Source: Martinezella multihospitum (GTDB taxonomy: Bacteria; Pseudomonadota; Alphaproteobacteria; Rhizobiales; Rhizobiaceae). Taken from it: DNA of 64,000 nt. Shown here in pieces: positions 9,796 to 19,065 of the stretch; position 1 is the first letter of the stretch; every line of letters starts with the position of its first letter. The notes under the pieces are model-generated. The model ran no database searches. It saw only the letters and a list, made by a program, of their open reading frames with translations, and was not told the origin of the DNA. The stretch lies in the NCBI RefSeq assembly GCF_900094585.1, contig NZ_FMAG01000001.1, positions 62,001-126,000 of the forward strand, given 5' to 3'. A program made the translations under genes and the position numbers.

Positions 9796-10443
9796 CCGCT
9801 AATCCCACTCAAAATCTCAGGTTGCATATTAGTTATCGCTAACACGTGATTTCTATCTAGGCCAATTTTTTTCTAGCGTTCGTTTTGACGACTCCTTACT
9901 TTGCTCCCGCGCCCACTTCGGGATGCATGACCATTCATCGCAAGTTGCATTACCTATAATTAAATTAGCACGATGAATTTTAGCGCGACAGTACAGATAG
10001 TGACGATGTTATACAGAATCCTACCTCTTCGTAGCGCGGCCACAGGTTGAATATCCTGAGCGACGATATCGGACAAAATAATCGCTCTCGGCAAATATTC
10101 GACATGCCTACCGGCAGAGGTTGTAGAAGTAGTTACTAATTTACCTCGATCGAATTGCCGGAGCTTCGTTACATGCGCAAGGTCCGCTGGTAAAATGGAG
10201 TAGCCATGACACTACGCTGGCTTGCAGCGAAAACAATCTGCACGCTACTTTCATTTCAATTATTCTAATACATGATGAGGCTTAGCTGGGAGCCTGCGTC
10301 AGCACCCGGAATGCCGCTGTCTGTATGCAACCGGGTCCCGGCAAGCATGGAGGCGCGGTGCATTCTGCCGTTCGATATTGTGTCAATTTGCAAATATGCC
10401 GTGCACTACTGTTACCAATCAGCACAACCAACTTTCGGCTGGC
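9796..10443. other. Long AT-leaning gap between kpsT and the araC-type gene
   Basis: The 648 bases hold no convincing gene. The part at about 9830-10270 is richer in A+T and must hold the promoter of the AraC-type gene. A stretch AGCGCGACAGTA near 9982 loosely resembles the GCGACA motif found before other surface genes but fails its left half. A possible plus-strand frame starting at 10272 overlaps kpsT antisense and has no recognisable content. Confidence 0.45.
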
Positions 10444-11178
10444 TTACAATGTGGAGTAGATGCGAAAGGCCGTTTCGATGTCGTCGAAGACGCGGCCGCG
10501 GCCATTCTTCAACACGAGCGCCGACTTGCACAGATCGCCGATCACATTAAGATTATGTCCCACAATGATCATCGAGCGATCCTTGCGCTTGACGAAAAGC
10601 TCCTCAAAACAGCGTGATTGGAAGCGTTTGTCGCCAACGGCCAATACCTCGTCGATGAGATAGCAATCGAAATCGATGGCAAGCGACATGCCGAAGGCGA
10701 GCCGCGCCCGCATGCCTGAGGAATAGGTCCTGAGAGGCATGCGCAGATAACGGCCAAGTTCACTGAAATCCTCTACCACATCGCGAATTTCATCGAACCG
10801 CTTGTCATAGATGCGCGACAGGAAGCGCATGCAGTCGTAGCCAGTCATCGAACCGCCGAAACCACCGCTCAAGGCAATCGGCCACGACATCGACATATTG
10901 CGTACGACCTTGCCCGACGTCGGCTCCTCTATTCCCGCGATCATGCGCACGAGCGTTGACTTGCCGGCCCCATTGTGGCCGAGGACGGCGATCTTTTCAC
11001 CGCGGCCGATCTTGAATGTCACGCCGTCGACCACGCGGCGCATACGGCCATGCACTTCGTATTCCTTGACGAGGTCGAACACGCCGACAATGTCATCTTC
11101 ATGCCAGGGGATTTCGCTCTTCGGCGCCGGCGTCCCCGGGGAGGCAATCTGCATAAGACTGGAAGGGAGACCGGTCAT
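10444..11178 (-). CDS. kpsT: Capsule export ABC transporter, ATP-binding subunit (KpsT-like)
   Basis: The start ATG (11178) overlaps the KpsE stop in an ATGA junction, giving 244 residues; a longer frame upstream is not needed. It has Walker A (GHNGAGKS, about 67-74), the signature YSSGMRARLAFG, Walker B ending in YLIDEVLAVGD, and the H-loop IIVGHN. The D-E-V-L-A-V-G-D Walker B is characteristic of the KpsT/Wzt polysaccharide exporter branch. It energises export of lipid-linked polysaccharide together with a KpsM permease. Its KpsM partner is not adjacent but lies about 7 kb away at 18092-18901, an unusual split. It is cotranscribed with kpsE. Confidence 0.93.
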   Translation of the reverse strand: MTGLPSSLMQIASPGTPAPKSEIPWHEDDIVGVFDLVKEYEVHGRMRRVVDGVTFKIGRGEKIAVLGHNGAGKSTLVRMIAGIEEPTSGKVVRNMSMSWPIALSGGFGGSMTGYDCMRFLSRIYDKRFDEIRDVVEDFSELGRYLRMPLRTYSSGMRARLAFGMSLAIDFDCYLIDEVLAVGDKRFQSRCFEELFVKRKDRSMIIVGHNLNVIGDLCKSALVLKNGRGRVFDDIETAFRIYSTL

Positions 11179-12380
11179 TGCTGAGCCGCGTGCTCGTATA
11201 CCTGGATCGTGAAGAAGCGCACGATCCAGAATGTCGCGAAGCAAGCCGCAAGCAGCATCAGAAACGAACCGAGGCGTTTCGGGTACAGCGCATGATCGGG
11301 CAAATTCGGATCGGCGATTCGCTCCAGATACAGTTGTTGCCGCTGAGCATCGATCCTGGCATTTTCCAGGGAAACGGTCGCTGATGTCAGCATCTTCGCT
11401 GCCATTTCCCTCTCCAGCAGCAGCTGCTCATATTGCGCGATGCGAGGCGCCATCGAGCCGTCACTGCCGACGATCCGTGCCCGTTCATCGCTGATCTGCC
11501 GTTCCATCGCCGAGACGCGTGCTCTCAACGCCTCCCCTTGCGGACTTTGCGGTGCCTGTTCTTGCAACGCCGAAAGACGTGCCTTGCTGTCGGCCAGATC
11601 ATCCGAAAGCCGGGCAATCATGTCCAAGGCGGCAGACGATTGCTTGCTTGGGTCGACAAGCGCTTCGCGATTGCGGAAATCCGTCAGGCTCTTTTGCATA
11701 TTGGACAGCCTTGCCTGGCTGTCGTTCACCTCGATCTGCGCGTAACGGACCGCATCCTCGCGCGCCCGATCATTAAGGCGGTTGATGAGTTCTTCCGCGT
11801 GCTGAACCAGGGCATTGGCCAGGCGATAGGCGTCTTCGGCACGAAATGCGCGTGCATCCAGTGTCGTTACGCCGCTGCCGCTGTCGGTGCGCACATTGAT
11901 GAAACGAAGATAATGCTGATACAGCTCCTCATTATTGGCCTCGGCCCAAGGCAGCGGGTAGCGGCTGAGGAAATCTCCTTCGGGGCGGGAGAGGATTTCC
12001 GTCAGACCATCCCTCTTTACCAAGGCGTCGACGGCGGCGCGCGATTTGATGAACTCGGTGACGATGTAGCTGTCATCCTGCGCGCGAACGAAGCCGGTGC
12101 TCTGGAGGAACCCGCTCAGCAGCCCCGCGGCATTCCTGTTCGGACTGCGCACGACGAACTGCGTTTCGGAAACATACTGATCCGAGCAGATGAAACCGTA
12201 ATAGATCGCCCCGAGCAGGCCGGGAACGACGACGATCAGCAATAGCAGCAGTTGCGATCGAGCCCATCGCGCGACAGAACGCGGCCAGGAAACCGGTTGA
12301 CCTATGACGACGCCGGATGAGCGAGCATTCACCAGCCTGACGAAATCAGTGAATTCCTTGTTATTCTCGATGCGGCTCAT
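11175..12380 (-). CDS. kpsE: KpsE-like inner-membrane capsule export protein, copy 1
   Basis: This 401-residue polysaccharide co-polymerase (PCP-3 class) has an N-terminal membrane helix (about 44-64). A periplasmic Wzz-like domain opens with YVSETQFVVRSPN, followed by a long coiled coil (about 205-320). A second membrane helix lies near the C-terminus (about 373-392). KpsE links the KpsMT exporter to the outer-membrane KpsD channel. A second, clearly related protein is encoded at 19066-20277. Both share a layout of N-terminal helix, YVSE(T/S)xFVVR, an RxQDD motif, LNDRAREDAVR versus LNNRARGDAVR, and ERARIVGSDGS versus ERAKMVGSDNS. Upstream, on the coding strand, is one copy of the GCGACA motif. 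Confidence 0.92.
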   Translation of the reverse strand: MSRIENNKEFTDFVRLVNARSSGVVIGQPVSWPRSVARWARSQLLLLLIVVVPGLLGAIYYGFICSDQYVSETQFVVRSPNRNAAGLLSGFLQSTGFVRAQDDSYIVTEFIKSRAAVDALVKRDGLTEILSRPEGDFLSRYPLPWAEANNEELYQHYLRFINVRTDSGSGVTTLDARAFRAEDAYRLANALVQHAEELINRLNDRAREDAVRYAQIEVNDSQARLSNMQKSLTDFRNREALVDPSKQSSAALDMIARLSDDLADSKARLSALQEQAPQSPQGEALRARVSAMERQISDERARIVGSDGSMAPRIAQYEQLLLEREMAAKMLTSATVSLENARIDAQRQQLYLERIADPNLPDHALYPKRLGSFLMLLAACFATFWIVRFFTIQVYEHAAQQ

Positions 12381-13016
12381 TTGGGACCATCAAATCTCTC
12401 TTGGAATGGTCAGGACCACTCCACAGCTGCCCTTCCGGCGCTCCGATCAAGCAACCGCAGCCAGCCGGTTTCCATCGTTTCGACTCGTCATTTCGAACAA
12501 CGCGCACGACGATTTCGACGGCATTTACTTTACAAGAGATTCCCATATATCCTTTGAAAGTCAAATATATTTCCGCGCTCCCGAAATTTTTACATACATA
12601 AACAAGAATAATTTATCTTCTGTCGCAATCAATACTTTAACGACGCGATCCGTATGGCGGGGCCGAATTGCGGCGGCAATAACTGCCATTCGATTAGCCG
12701 TTTCACCCTCATTGCTGGTTCAAGGAATTCGGAATGGGAAAGTTCGGGGGCATCTTGAAGCATGTCGGCAGTAACTTTGCCTCGGATGGTCGTGGAGACC
12801 TGTTCATCGGCCGGTTTTGCCGAAGCCTCTTGAAATTTCTCCTGGGTAGATGGCGCAACCTCCCATTTGAGATACCGGAAGATGTCATCCAGCTACCGTT
12901 GGGTTTCATGCCCCCAAACGCGGTTCCGCTCATGCAACCAGCCGTGAACGGACATCGCAGGCCGTTTCGTTCAGGCGCGAGCCATCGCTCTTAGCGGACA
13001 TCTTGGGGGGACTTAT
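12381..13016. other. Divergent promoter region between kpsE copy 1 and kpsC
   Basis: The 636 bases separate two divergently read capsule genes. The part at about 12520-12650 is strongly A+T-rich and carries a GCGACA-type motif pointing towards kpsE. A plus-strand frame at 12734-12994 (86 codons, AAGGA before its ATG, ending 22 bases before kpsC) could be a small leader protein. Its sequence matches no family I know, so it is not called as a gene. Confidence 0.4.
12617..12636 (-). promoter_or_regulatory. Recurrent GCGACA surface-gene motif, copy d
   Basis: Read on the minus strand it is AGTATTGATTGCGACAGAAG, about 240 bases upstream of kpsE copy 1 and in the same orientation as that gene. It matches three other 20-mers in this window (20391, 28357, 31009). 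Function is unknown. Confidence 0.4.
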
Positions 13017-15134
13017 ATGCACATAGATTCGACGATCTTTCCCCAGGAGGCGCGGTCTTCGGCAAAGACAGGCGAGCAGCCGTCCTGGTTGCCCCCGACC
13101 AACGCACGACTGCTCGCCTTCCTTCCGACACGTCAGCGGTTTCCTCTCATCGGTCCCGCCTTCTCCGCGTCGCTCAAACCGATCGAATTGACGATGGGTG
13201 CCGCCGATGGTGTCGTCAGCTGGGGAGACGGGCCGCTTGCCCGCCTGGCACGCCTCTATGCGCAGGTGCTACGTCTGCCCTTCTGGACAGTGGCGGGCGG
13301 CTTCCTCCAATCGACCGGTCAGGACGCCGCATCACCGATCTCCATCGTCGCCGACGATCTCGGTATTCATTCTTCTGCCCGCCAGCCCTCGCGATTGGAG
13401 GCGTTGCTTCAAAATGCGCCGTCCAACACGGATATTCAGCGCGCCCGCGACCTGCGGCGATGGATCATCCGCGAGCGGTTGTCCCAAGACAACCAGCTGA
13501 GGGACGAGACCATTTCGCTTCGTCGAAGCCGCCGCAGGCGCATCCTGCTTGTCGACGAGGTGATGGGAAATCACGCTGTGGAAAGCGCCGGTGCCGATGC
13601 AGCGACCTTTGCAAGAATGTGGACGGCGGCTCTTGCCGAGGAAAATGCCGATATCATCGTCAAATGTCATCCCGACGTCATCGCGGGCCAGGCCCGAGGC
13701 TTTCTTCAACCCCTCGCCCGAACGTCAGGCGTGCAGCTTGTGGATCGCCCTGTCTCGACACATTCCCTGCTGGATATGGTGGATGAGGTCTGGACCGTAT
13801 CAAGCCAACTGGGGCTGGAAGCGCTTCTGCGGGAAATACCCGTCGTCACCTTCGGCATGCCCGCCTATGCCGGCTGGGGACTGACTGCGGACCGCGCAGT
13901 GGGCACGGTCGCAGCGACGGCGCGCTTGCGTCGTGGACGCCATGTCAGCATAGACGAATTTGCTGCTGCCGCGCTCTTTCAATATTCGCGCTACGCCGAT
14001 CCCGTCTCGCGCAGCCCAATCACGGCCGAGCAGGCAGTCGAACGGCTGCTCGAATGGCGCACTCGTGCCCGATCGCTCTCCGGCCGTTACCTTTGCGTCA
14101 ATTTCTCGCTTCATAAACGCGCGGTCATGCGCCGCTATCTGAGCAGCCCCCGGTCGCAGGTACAGTTCGTCACCAATCCGAGCGCCTCAGAGATCCAGAG
14201 TGCCGACACCATCGTCCTTTGGGGGAACGCCACTCCTCCCGATGAATCCATTTTGTGGAAGCAGGGCAAGAGATTGCCGATCATTCGGGTTGAGGACGGC
14301 TTCATTCGCTCCTCCGGCCTCGGCAGCTCGCTCGTGCCCCCATCTTCGCTCTGCTTCGATGACCAAGGCATCTATTTCGATGCCTCCGCTCCAAGTCGGC
14401 TGGAGACAATCTTGAACGGGACGAATTTCGACGATGCTCTTCTTGCGCGCGCAAAACGCCTGCGGCAGGCCATCGTCTCGATGGGCATCACCAAATACAA
14501 TCTGCCGCCGCAGCCGGCGCCGGATTATCGCGCTCTCGCCGAAGGCCGCGATATCGTTCTGGTGGCCGGGCAGGTGCCGAACGACGCTTCGCTGCGGTTC
14601 GGCATGGCAAGTCATCCATCCGATATCGAGCTGCTCAAAGCCGTCCGGCGCGCAAGACCGACGGCATTCATCATCTACAAGCAGCACCCCGATCTTCTGG
14701 CGAAGGCGGCTGGCCGTCATCCGCCTCCAATACCACCGGCGGAGGCTGCCGATCTCGTCATCGGCAATGTCGATCTGGATAATCTCCTCGGCGCTGTAGA
14801 CGAGGTTCACGTCGCAACATCGCAGATCGGGTTCGAAGCGCTGCTGCGAGAAAAGCCGGTATGGTGTCATGGTCTCCCCTTCTATGCCGGCTGGGGCCTC
14901 ACGCAGGATTCGGTCGTTTCGTTGCGGCGAAAGCGCGCTTTAACGCTCGACGCCCTCGTCGCCGGCACACTCATCCTCTATCCGCGATACTGGTCGAACA
15001 TCACCAATCTTCCATGCGAGGCGGAAGACGTGGTCGCCGAACTCTATCGTTCCCGCCAGGGCATAGCTCCCAATCCATCGCGGCGGCGCTGGCTGGCACA
15101 GGTCATTCACATGCTCGAGGCGAGAAAAAAATGA
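13017..15134 (+). CDS. kpsC: KpsC-like capsule polysaccharide beta-Kdo transferase
   Basis: The 705-residue protein has two tandem copies of the capsule-synthesis glycosyltransferase module, residues about 40-330 and 350-690. Paired motifs show the duplication: STxSLLDxVDEVWTVSSQLGLEALLREIPVVTFG with YAGWGL in the first half, and VATSQIGFEALLREKPVWCHG with YAGWGL in the second. KpsC of E. coli is a dual retaining beta-Kdo transferase that builds the poly-Kdo linker on the lipid anchor of group 2 capsules. Finding it with KpsE/M/T supports a lipid-anchored, ABC-exported capsule. The companion KpsS is not in the window. The stop overlaps the next gene's start. Confidence 0.93.
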   Translation: MHIDSTIFPQEARSSAKTGEQPSWLPPTNARLLAFLPTRQRFPLIGPAFSASLKPIELTMGAADGVVSWGDGPLARLARLYAQVLRLPFWTVAGGFLQSTGQDAASPISIVADDLGIHSSARQPSRLEALLQNAPSNTDIQRARDLRRWIIRERLSQDNQLRDETISLRRSRRRRILLVDEVMGNHAVESAGADAATFARMWTAALAEENADIIVKCHPDVIAGQARGFLQPLARTSGVQLVDRPVSTHSLLDMVDEVWTVSSQLGLEALLREIPVVTFGMPAYAGWGLTADRAVGTVAATARLRRGRHVSIDEFAAAALFQYSRYADPVSRSPITAEQAVERLLEWRTRARSLSGRYLCVNFSLHKRAVMRRYLSSPRSQVQFVTNPSASEIQSADTIVLWGNATPPDESILWKQGKRLPIIRVEDGFIRSSGLGSSLVPPSSLCFDDQGIYFDASAPSRLETILNGTNFDDALLARAKRLRQAIVSMGITKYNLPPQPAPDYRALAEGRDIVLVAGQVPNDASLRFGMASHPSDIELLKAVRRARPTAFIIYKQHPDLLAKAAGRHPPPIPPAEAADLVIGNVDLDNLLGAVDEVHVATSQIGFEALLREKPVWCHGLPFYAGWGLTQDSVVSLRRKRALTLDALVAGTLILYPRYWSNITNLPCEAEDVVAELYRSRQGIAPNPSRRRWLAQVIHMLEARKK

Positions 15135-16498
15135 TGAAGCCGGTCGTTATGGATATCTCGCGCTTGATGGAACGGGCGCATTGCCCGACGCCCACCGGCA
15201 TCGATCGCTATGAGCTTCATTATGCGAACTGGTTGAACGAGCGCCGCAAACGGACTGCCTTGACCGATCTCGATGCGTTTCCGCCTCCGTCATGGTTTGT
15301 CGAAACCGGTCATACCAGCGCCGTCACCATTCCGTCCGAGCGGGCGGACAAGTTGGTCTCCATGCTCAACGGCCGCTGGGCAGCAACGGAGATATCGCCC
15401 GCACAGGCCACCCTTCTCGAACGGATTTTCGCCGCCATCGATGGCAAGATCAGGTGGCAGGCGGCGTCGGAAGTGAAAGCAGGCGAGGCTCATACGCAAA
15501 AGCTGCGCAAGATCGCGCATGCCGTTGCTAATCGTTTCGCGCATGGTCTGATGCTACCGGACAGGGCTTCCTTCGTCCACGTATCACACAGCCGGCTTGA
15601 TCGGACTTCTGCTTTTTCGTGGCTGGGAGAAACCGGCCGCAACGGCATCTTTTATGTTCACGATCTCATCCCGCTATCGCATCCGGAATTCGTCCGACCG
15701 GAGGAGCCGGAGCGGCATCGCCGCAGAATGGAGACAGTGCTGAAACACGCGTCGCTGGTGCTTTGCAACTCCCAGGTAACGGCACGCGCCTTGCGCACCT
15801 TTGCCCAGGAAAGCAATCGAAAGCTGCCCTCGATCGCCGTGCTGCCTCCCGGTGTCGAACAGTGCTTCCTATCGCCGCCATCGGACATGGCGCGCGCCCG
15901 GATGCCATATTTCGTGACGCTCGGAACGATCGAGCCGCGTAAGAACCACATTCTGTTGCTGCACCTGTGGCAATATCTGGCCGAGCGTGACGGGCAGATG
16001 GCGCCACGGCTGGTCATCGTCGGCAAGAGAGGATGGGAAAACAGCCACATCCTGGCAATGCTGGAGCGGTGCCCTGCCCTGCCCGGCCTCGTCATCGAAG
16101 TGCCGGGGCTGGAGGATGCCGCCTTGGCGCGGCTGGTCGCCGGAGCATCTGCTCTTCTGGCCCCATCCTTCACCGAGGGTTACGGCATGCCTGTCGCCGA
16201 GGCCATCGCGCTTGGCACGCCGGTCATCGCCTCCAACATCAGTGCCCATCGCGAAGCCGCCGCCGGACAGCCCGCTATCTTTCTCGACCCGCTTGATGGG
16301 CCGAGCTGGAGAGCCGCGCTGGACATGATCGCCACCACGCCGCAACGCCGAATGAAACCCGGCCCATCGAGCGGGTGGGATACGCATTTCGATGATTTGG
16401 AGGCGTTGATCGAGGCCGATTTTTCGGCGCGACGCCATGCTGCCCAACGGGCTTCGCGGCGTATCGAGAGAATCTCGACCTCGGCGGTTTTGCAGTGA
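15131..16498 (+). CDS. GT4-family glycosyltransferase
   Basis: The start is placed at ATGATG (15131), which overlaps the kpsC stop, giving 455 residues. The frame extends about 90 codons further upstream inside kpsC, but that part is an overlap artefact. The product opens with VVMDISRLMERAHCPTPTGIDRYEL, typical of rhizobial GT4 enzymes acting on surface glycans. Its C-terminal Rossmann domain has LGTIEPRKNHILLL and the donor-binding stretch APSFTEGYGMPVAEAIALGTP with the E-x7-E pair. It is translationally coupled to kpsC, so it probably adds a sugar close to the Kdo linker or to the repeat. Donor and acceptor are unknown. Confidence 0.9.
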   Translation: MMKPVVMDISRLMERAHCPTPTGIDRYELHYANWLNERRKRTALTDLDAFPPPSWFVETGHTSAVTIPSERADKLVSMLNGRWAATEISPAQATLLERIFAAIDGKIRWQAASEVKAGEAHTQKLRKIAHAVANRFAHGLMLPDRASFVHVSHSRLDRTSAFSWLGETGRNGIFYVHDLIPLSHPEFVRPEEPERHRRRMETVLKHASLVLCNSQVTARALRTFAQESNRKLPSIAVLPPGVEQCFLSPPSDMARARMPYFVTLGTIEPRKNHILLLHLWQYLAERDGQMAPRLVIVGKRGWENSHILAMLERCPALPGLVIEVPGLEDAALARLVAGASALLAPSFTEGYGMPVAEAIALGTPVIASNISAHREAAAGQPAIFLDPLDGPSWRAALDMIATTPQRRMKPGPSSGWDTHFDDLEALIEADFSARRHAAQRASRRIERISTSAVLQ

Positions 16499-16560
16499 GA
16501 GGCAGCAGCGCAGGCGCAACACAATAACAAAGTACGTCAGCAAGACGCGGGAGCAGCGAC

Positions 16561-17616
16561 GTGACAAGCTTTTACGACATCGAGAATTGCTACAAATTTA
16601 TTCTCGGCCGTCCGATCAACGACGATGAGCGAAATGTCATCGGCCACCATCTCCTGCAAATCACCGACCTTCCGCTGGACGACCACCGCAGACGTTTTCT
16701 GACTTCCAACGAATTTCACCAACGTCATAGTGAATTGCTGTTTCACAATTTCGTGCCAAGGTCGATCATCGTCCTTTTTGAAACTGCATACAATTTCAAA
16801 TTGTATCTGGATCTTCGCCAATATCATATTTCTTTCGGCATCATGAACGGTGAGTATGAGAAATTCGACATCGAGCTCGTGAAAGCCATCGTGCCCGATA
16901 ACGGGCAATTCATCGATGTCGGCGGCAATGTGGGGTATTATTCGCTCTCTGTCGCAGCCCATCATTCCCCATTTAGAGGAACGGTTCTCGCCTTCGAGCC
17001 TTTACCGAAGCTCTGCGAGTTGTTCCATCGATCGATCGTGGAGAACGGGCTTGGCGACCGAGTCAGCGTTCACCAACTCGCTCTTGCCGATGCTCCGGGA
17101 GAACTACCGCTTAATGACGCGGGGGAAACGGTCAACGCGGGAGCCACGCGACTGATTACCACCCGCGCTGAAGCCAAGGTCGATCGCATGACCAAAGTCG
17201 AAACACTAGATCGTGTTATCGGTAATCTGCGGCCTGATGTCATGAAAGTCGACATACAGGGAGCGGAAGGCTTGTTTTTGAAGGGGGCGCAAAGAACCAT
17301 CGCCACATGTAAGCCTTCTCTATTGATGGAGATCAATCATGATATGCTCTCCATTGTCTCCAAAGCCGCTCCAGGCGCGATCCACCGCCAGCTCGCAGAT
17401 TTCGGCTACCACATCTGGGCAAGTTCCGAGCAGCGGCTGACGCGAATGGCGACACCCGAAGAATTCAACTCGCACTTCCCGGCCGGCACCGTAGCGAACA
17501 TATTTGCAGTTCATGAAGATCGTGCCGAGGACGTCGACCGTCGGCTTCAGCACCTGGAGTTGCCGCCGATTCCAACCAAGCGAAAAAGGCAACGCCAGAA
17601 GGAGACCACCGCCTAG
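16561..17616 (+). CDS. FkbM-family methyltransferase with DUF4214-like N-terminal region
   Basis: Translation starts at GTG 16561, giving 351 residues. Residues about 10-60 (YKFILGRPINDDE ... FLTSNEFHQRH) look like the DUF4214-type module seen beside glycan enzymes. The catalytic part has IDVGGNVGYYSLSV as the SAM-binding loop, FEPLPKLCELF, and the FkbM hallmark VMKVDIQGAEGLFL. The C-terminus is basic (KRKRQRQKE). It follows the GT4 gene by 62 nt on the same strand and probably methylates a sugar of the same polysaccharide. Two other methyltransferases in the window start with related modules. Confidence 0.88.
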   Translation: MTSFYDIENCYKFILGRPINDDERNVIGHHLLQITDLPLDDHRRRFLTSNEFHQRHSELLFHNFVPRSIIVLFETAYNFKLYLDLRQYHISFGIMNGEYEKFDIELVKAIVPDNGQFIDVGGNVGYYSLSVAAHHSPFRGTVLAFEPLPKLCELFHRSIVENGLGDRVSVHQLALADAPGELPLNDAGETVNAGATRLITTRAEAKVDRMTKVETLDRVIGNLRPDVMKVDIQGAEGLFLKGAQRTIATCKPSLLMEINHDMLSIVSKAAPGAIHRQLADFGYHIWASSEQRLTRMATPEEFNSHFPAGTVANIFAVHEDRAEDVDRRLQHLELPPIPTKRKRQRQKETTA

Positions 17617-17695
17617 CTGCCGCGCTTGATTTGCGGCTTCCGACCTGAGCGGGGATCGAGAATGAAGATCTTGTTGAGCAAAAAGGGGCAATCAT

Positions 17696-18090
17696 ATGGG
17701 TGGCATCGCCTGTTATGGCTCATGCCCTAGCGAGAAGTTTGTCCGATACGTATTTGCGGACAGCAGGATCGTCTTCTTCTGCTACGGCATCAACGTCGCC
17801 AGCTTCATGAACGACAGGCAGGCGTCCATCACCGCCCTTGAGGGGTGGCCCGAACCGATCCAAAGGAAGCTGCAGTTCGAAGCCAACAAAGGCTTCTGTG
17901 ATCGATTGAGGACGTCGGCGCCGATGATACTGGTGATCGATTTCAGCCGCGCCACGCGCGCCTCGCTCCTGGACTACGAGGACACCATACTCACCGTTCT
18001 CTACGAACTTTTGGAAGCCACGTCCGGTTTGCAGCGCGAAGTCTTCAACATCTCCAAGATCATTCCGTTCGTTAGCGCGACCGTCGCGGC
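17696..18090 (+). pseudogene. Truncated surface-glycan gene, 5' remnant ending at kpsM
   Basis: An ATG with AAGGGG eight bases upstream opens a frame whose first 130 residues look like real protein (MGGIACYGSCPSEKF, then YGINVASFMND). The beginning resembles DUF6270-type proteins of polysaccharide clusters, which start with a GSC motif. From about residue 131 the frame simply reads the opposite strand of kpsM as far as 19063. That antisense part is charged and low in hydrophobic residues, as expected for a shadow. The native C-terminal half seems to have been lost where kpsM was joined. Whether the 455-residue read-through product is made is unknown. The family assignment is tentative; the truncation is better supported. 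Confidence 0.5.
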
Positions 18091-18091
18091 G

Positions 18092-18901
18092 TCATTCGAA
18101 CTTGATGTGATTGCGTGCCACGTTGATCAGAAAGAGCCCGACAGCCGTCGTAAACAGGCAGCACTTCGTGAGGTAGTCAATATCATAGAAGGTTTGTACC
18201 GAATCGCCAAAGACACCGGCGCGAAAAAGCTCGAAGCAATGAACGAGAGGAACATAGAGCGCCAGCTTCTGGGCGCCACTGGGAAGCCAGGCCACCATGA
18301 AGAACATGCCACAAATCGGCAATGTGAGATATTGAAACGGCGGCACCAACTTCTCAACAAACTCGAACCGTTCCGAACCGGCGGCAAAGATGAGCGCCAC
18401 CGCGAAAGAGAGCCAGGCCATGAACAGCCAGCCCGCCAGCACCAGGCCGAGATTCTGATAGGGCGGAATGATGCCTGCCAGACGAGCAACCGTGTAGACA
18501 AGGATGAGAGCGGCGGTCGTGCCGGCAGTCTCCAGAAGCGCACGGGCGATTATGGCGTCAGCCAGGCGGATTTGGCGATGGTACATCAAGGGCAGATTTT
18601 GACGCAGGCAAGAGACCGCGTGACCGGTTATGTGGCGCCAGAGCGTCAGCGGCATGTAGCCGCTCAAAACGAAAGCCGCGACCGTCAATCCGTGCGCCTC
18701 GTGATTGAGCAGCGTCCACATGATCATGACACCCGTGGTCAGGATCATCGGTTCAAGCGCAAGCCACAGGAAGCCGATGTTTTCCCGCCCGTAGCGTATG
18801 AGCATTTCGCGCATGATCAGCGCACCAAGGACGCGCCCCTGAATCTTCAATCCGGTAATGAACTGCGAACCCCCGCGCGCGTTTGCCGATACCTGATGCA
18901 C
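18092..18901 (-). CDS. kpsM: Capsule export ABC transporter permease (KpsM-like)
   Basis: The gene starts at GTG 18901 with AGGAGGG seven bases upstream and encodes 269 residues. Residues 25-60 form the amphipathic entry of ABC-2 permeases (IMREMLIRYGRENIGFLWLALEP). Six hydrophobic segments follow, ending with the family's C-terminal NVARNHIKFE. It forms the membrane pore with KpsT, whose gene lies at 10444-11178 in a different operon. It is divergent from the second kpsE at 19066, with only 164 nt between them, so they share a promoter region. Its 3' end abuts a truncated gene on the other strand, which suggests a recombination joint. Confidence 0.93.
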   Translation of the reverse strand: MHQVSANARGGSQFITGLKIQGRVLGALIMREMLIRYGRENIGFLWLALEPMILTTGVMIMWTLLNHEAHGLTVAAFVLSGYMPLTLWRHITGHAVSCLRQNLPLMYHRQIRLADAIIARALLETAGTTAALILVYTVARLAGIIPPYQNLGLVLAGWLFMAWLSFAVALIFAAGSERFEFVEKLVPPFQYLTLPICGMFFMVAWLPSGAQKLALYVPLVHCFELFRAGVFGDSVQTFYDIDYLTKCCLFTTAVGLFLINVARNHIKFE

Positions 18902-19065
18902 CCGAAGCCCTCCTGGCCGCTATCCCATCTCCATCAGACGGTCGGTCAACGATACCGGCGAAGGGCAACCGCTCAATCTTCATTGCGCCGGGCTTGGACA
19001 ATTAGCGTCCGTGACGTCCGCTCGCAGATCTGCAACGACAGACGATCACCAGAAAGGGCATAGCC

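Noticed and set aside
12734..12994. 86-codon frame before kpsC
   Set aside because: There is a weak ribosome binding site, but the product matches no family and the C-terminal part is compositionally odd; not enough to call a gene.
14861..15130. Upstream extension of the GT4 gene into kpsC
   Set aside because: These 90 codons overlap kpsC in another frame and are Arg/His-rich; the ATG at 15131 overlaps the kpsC stop, a typical coupled start.
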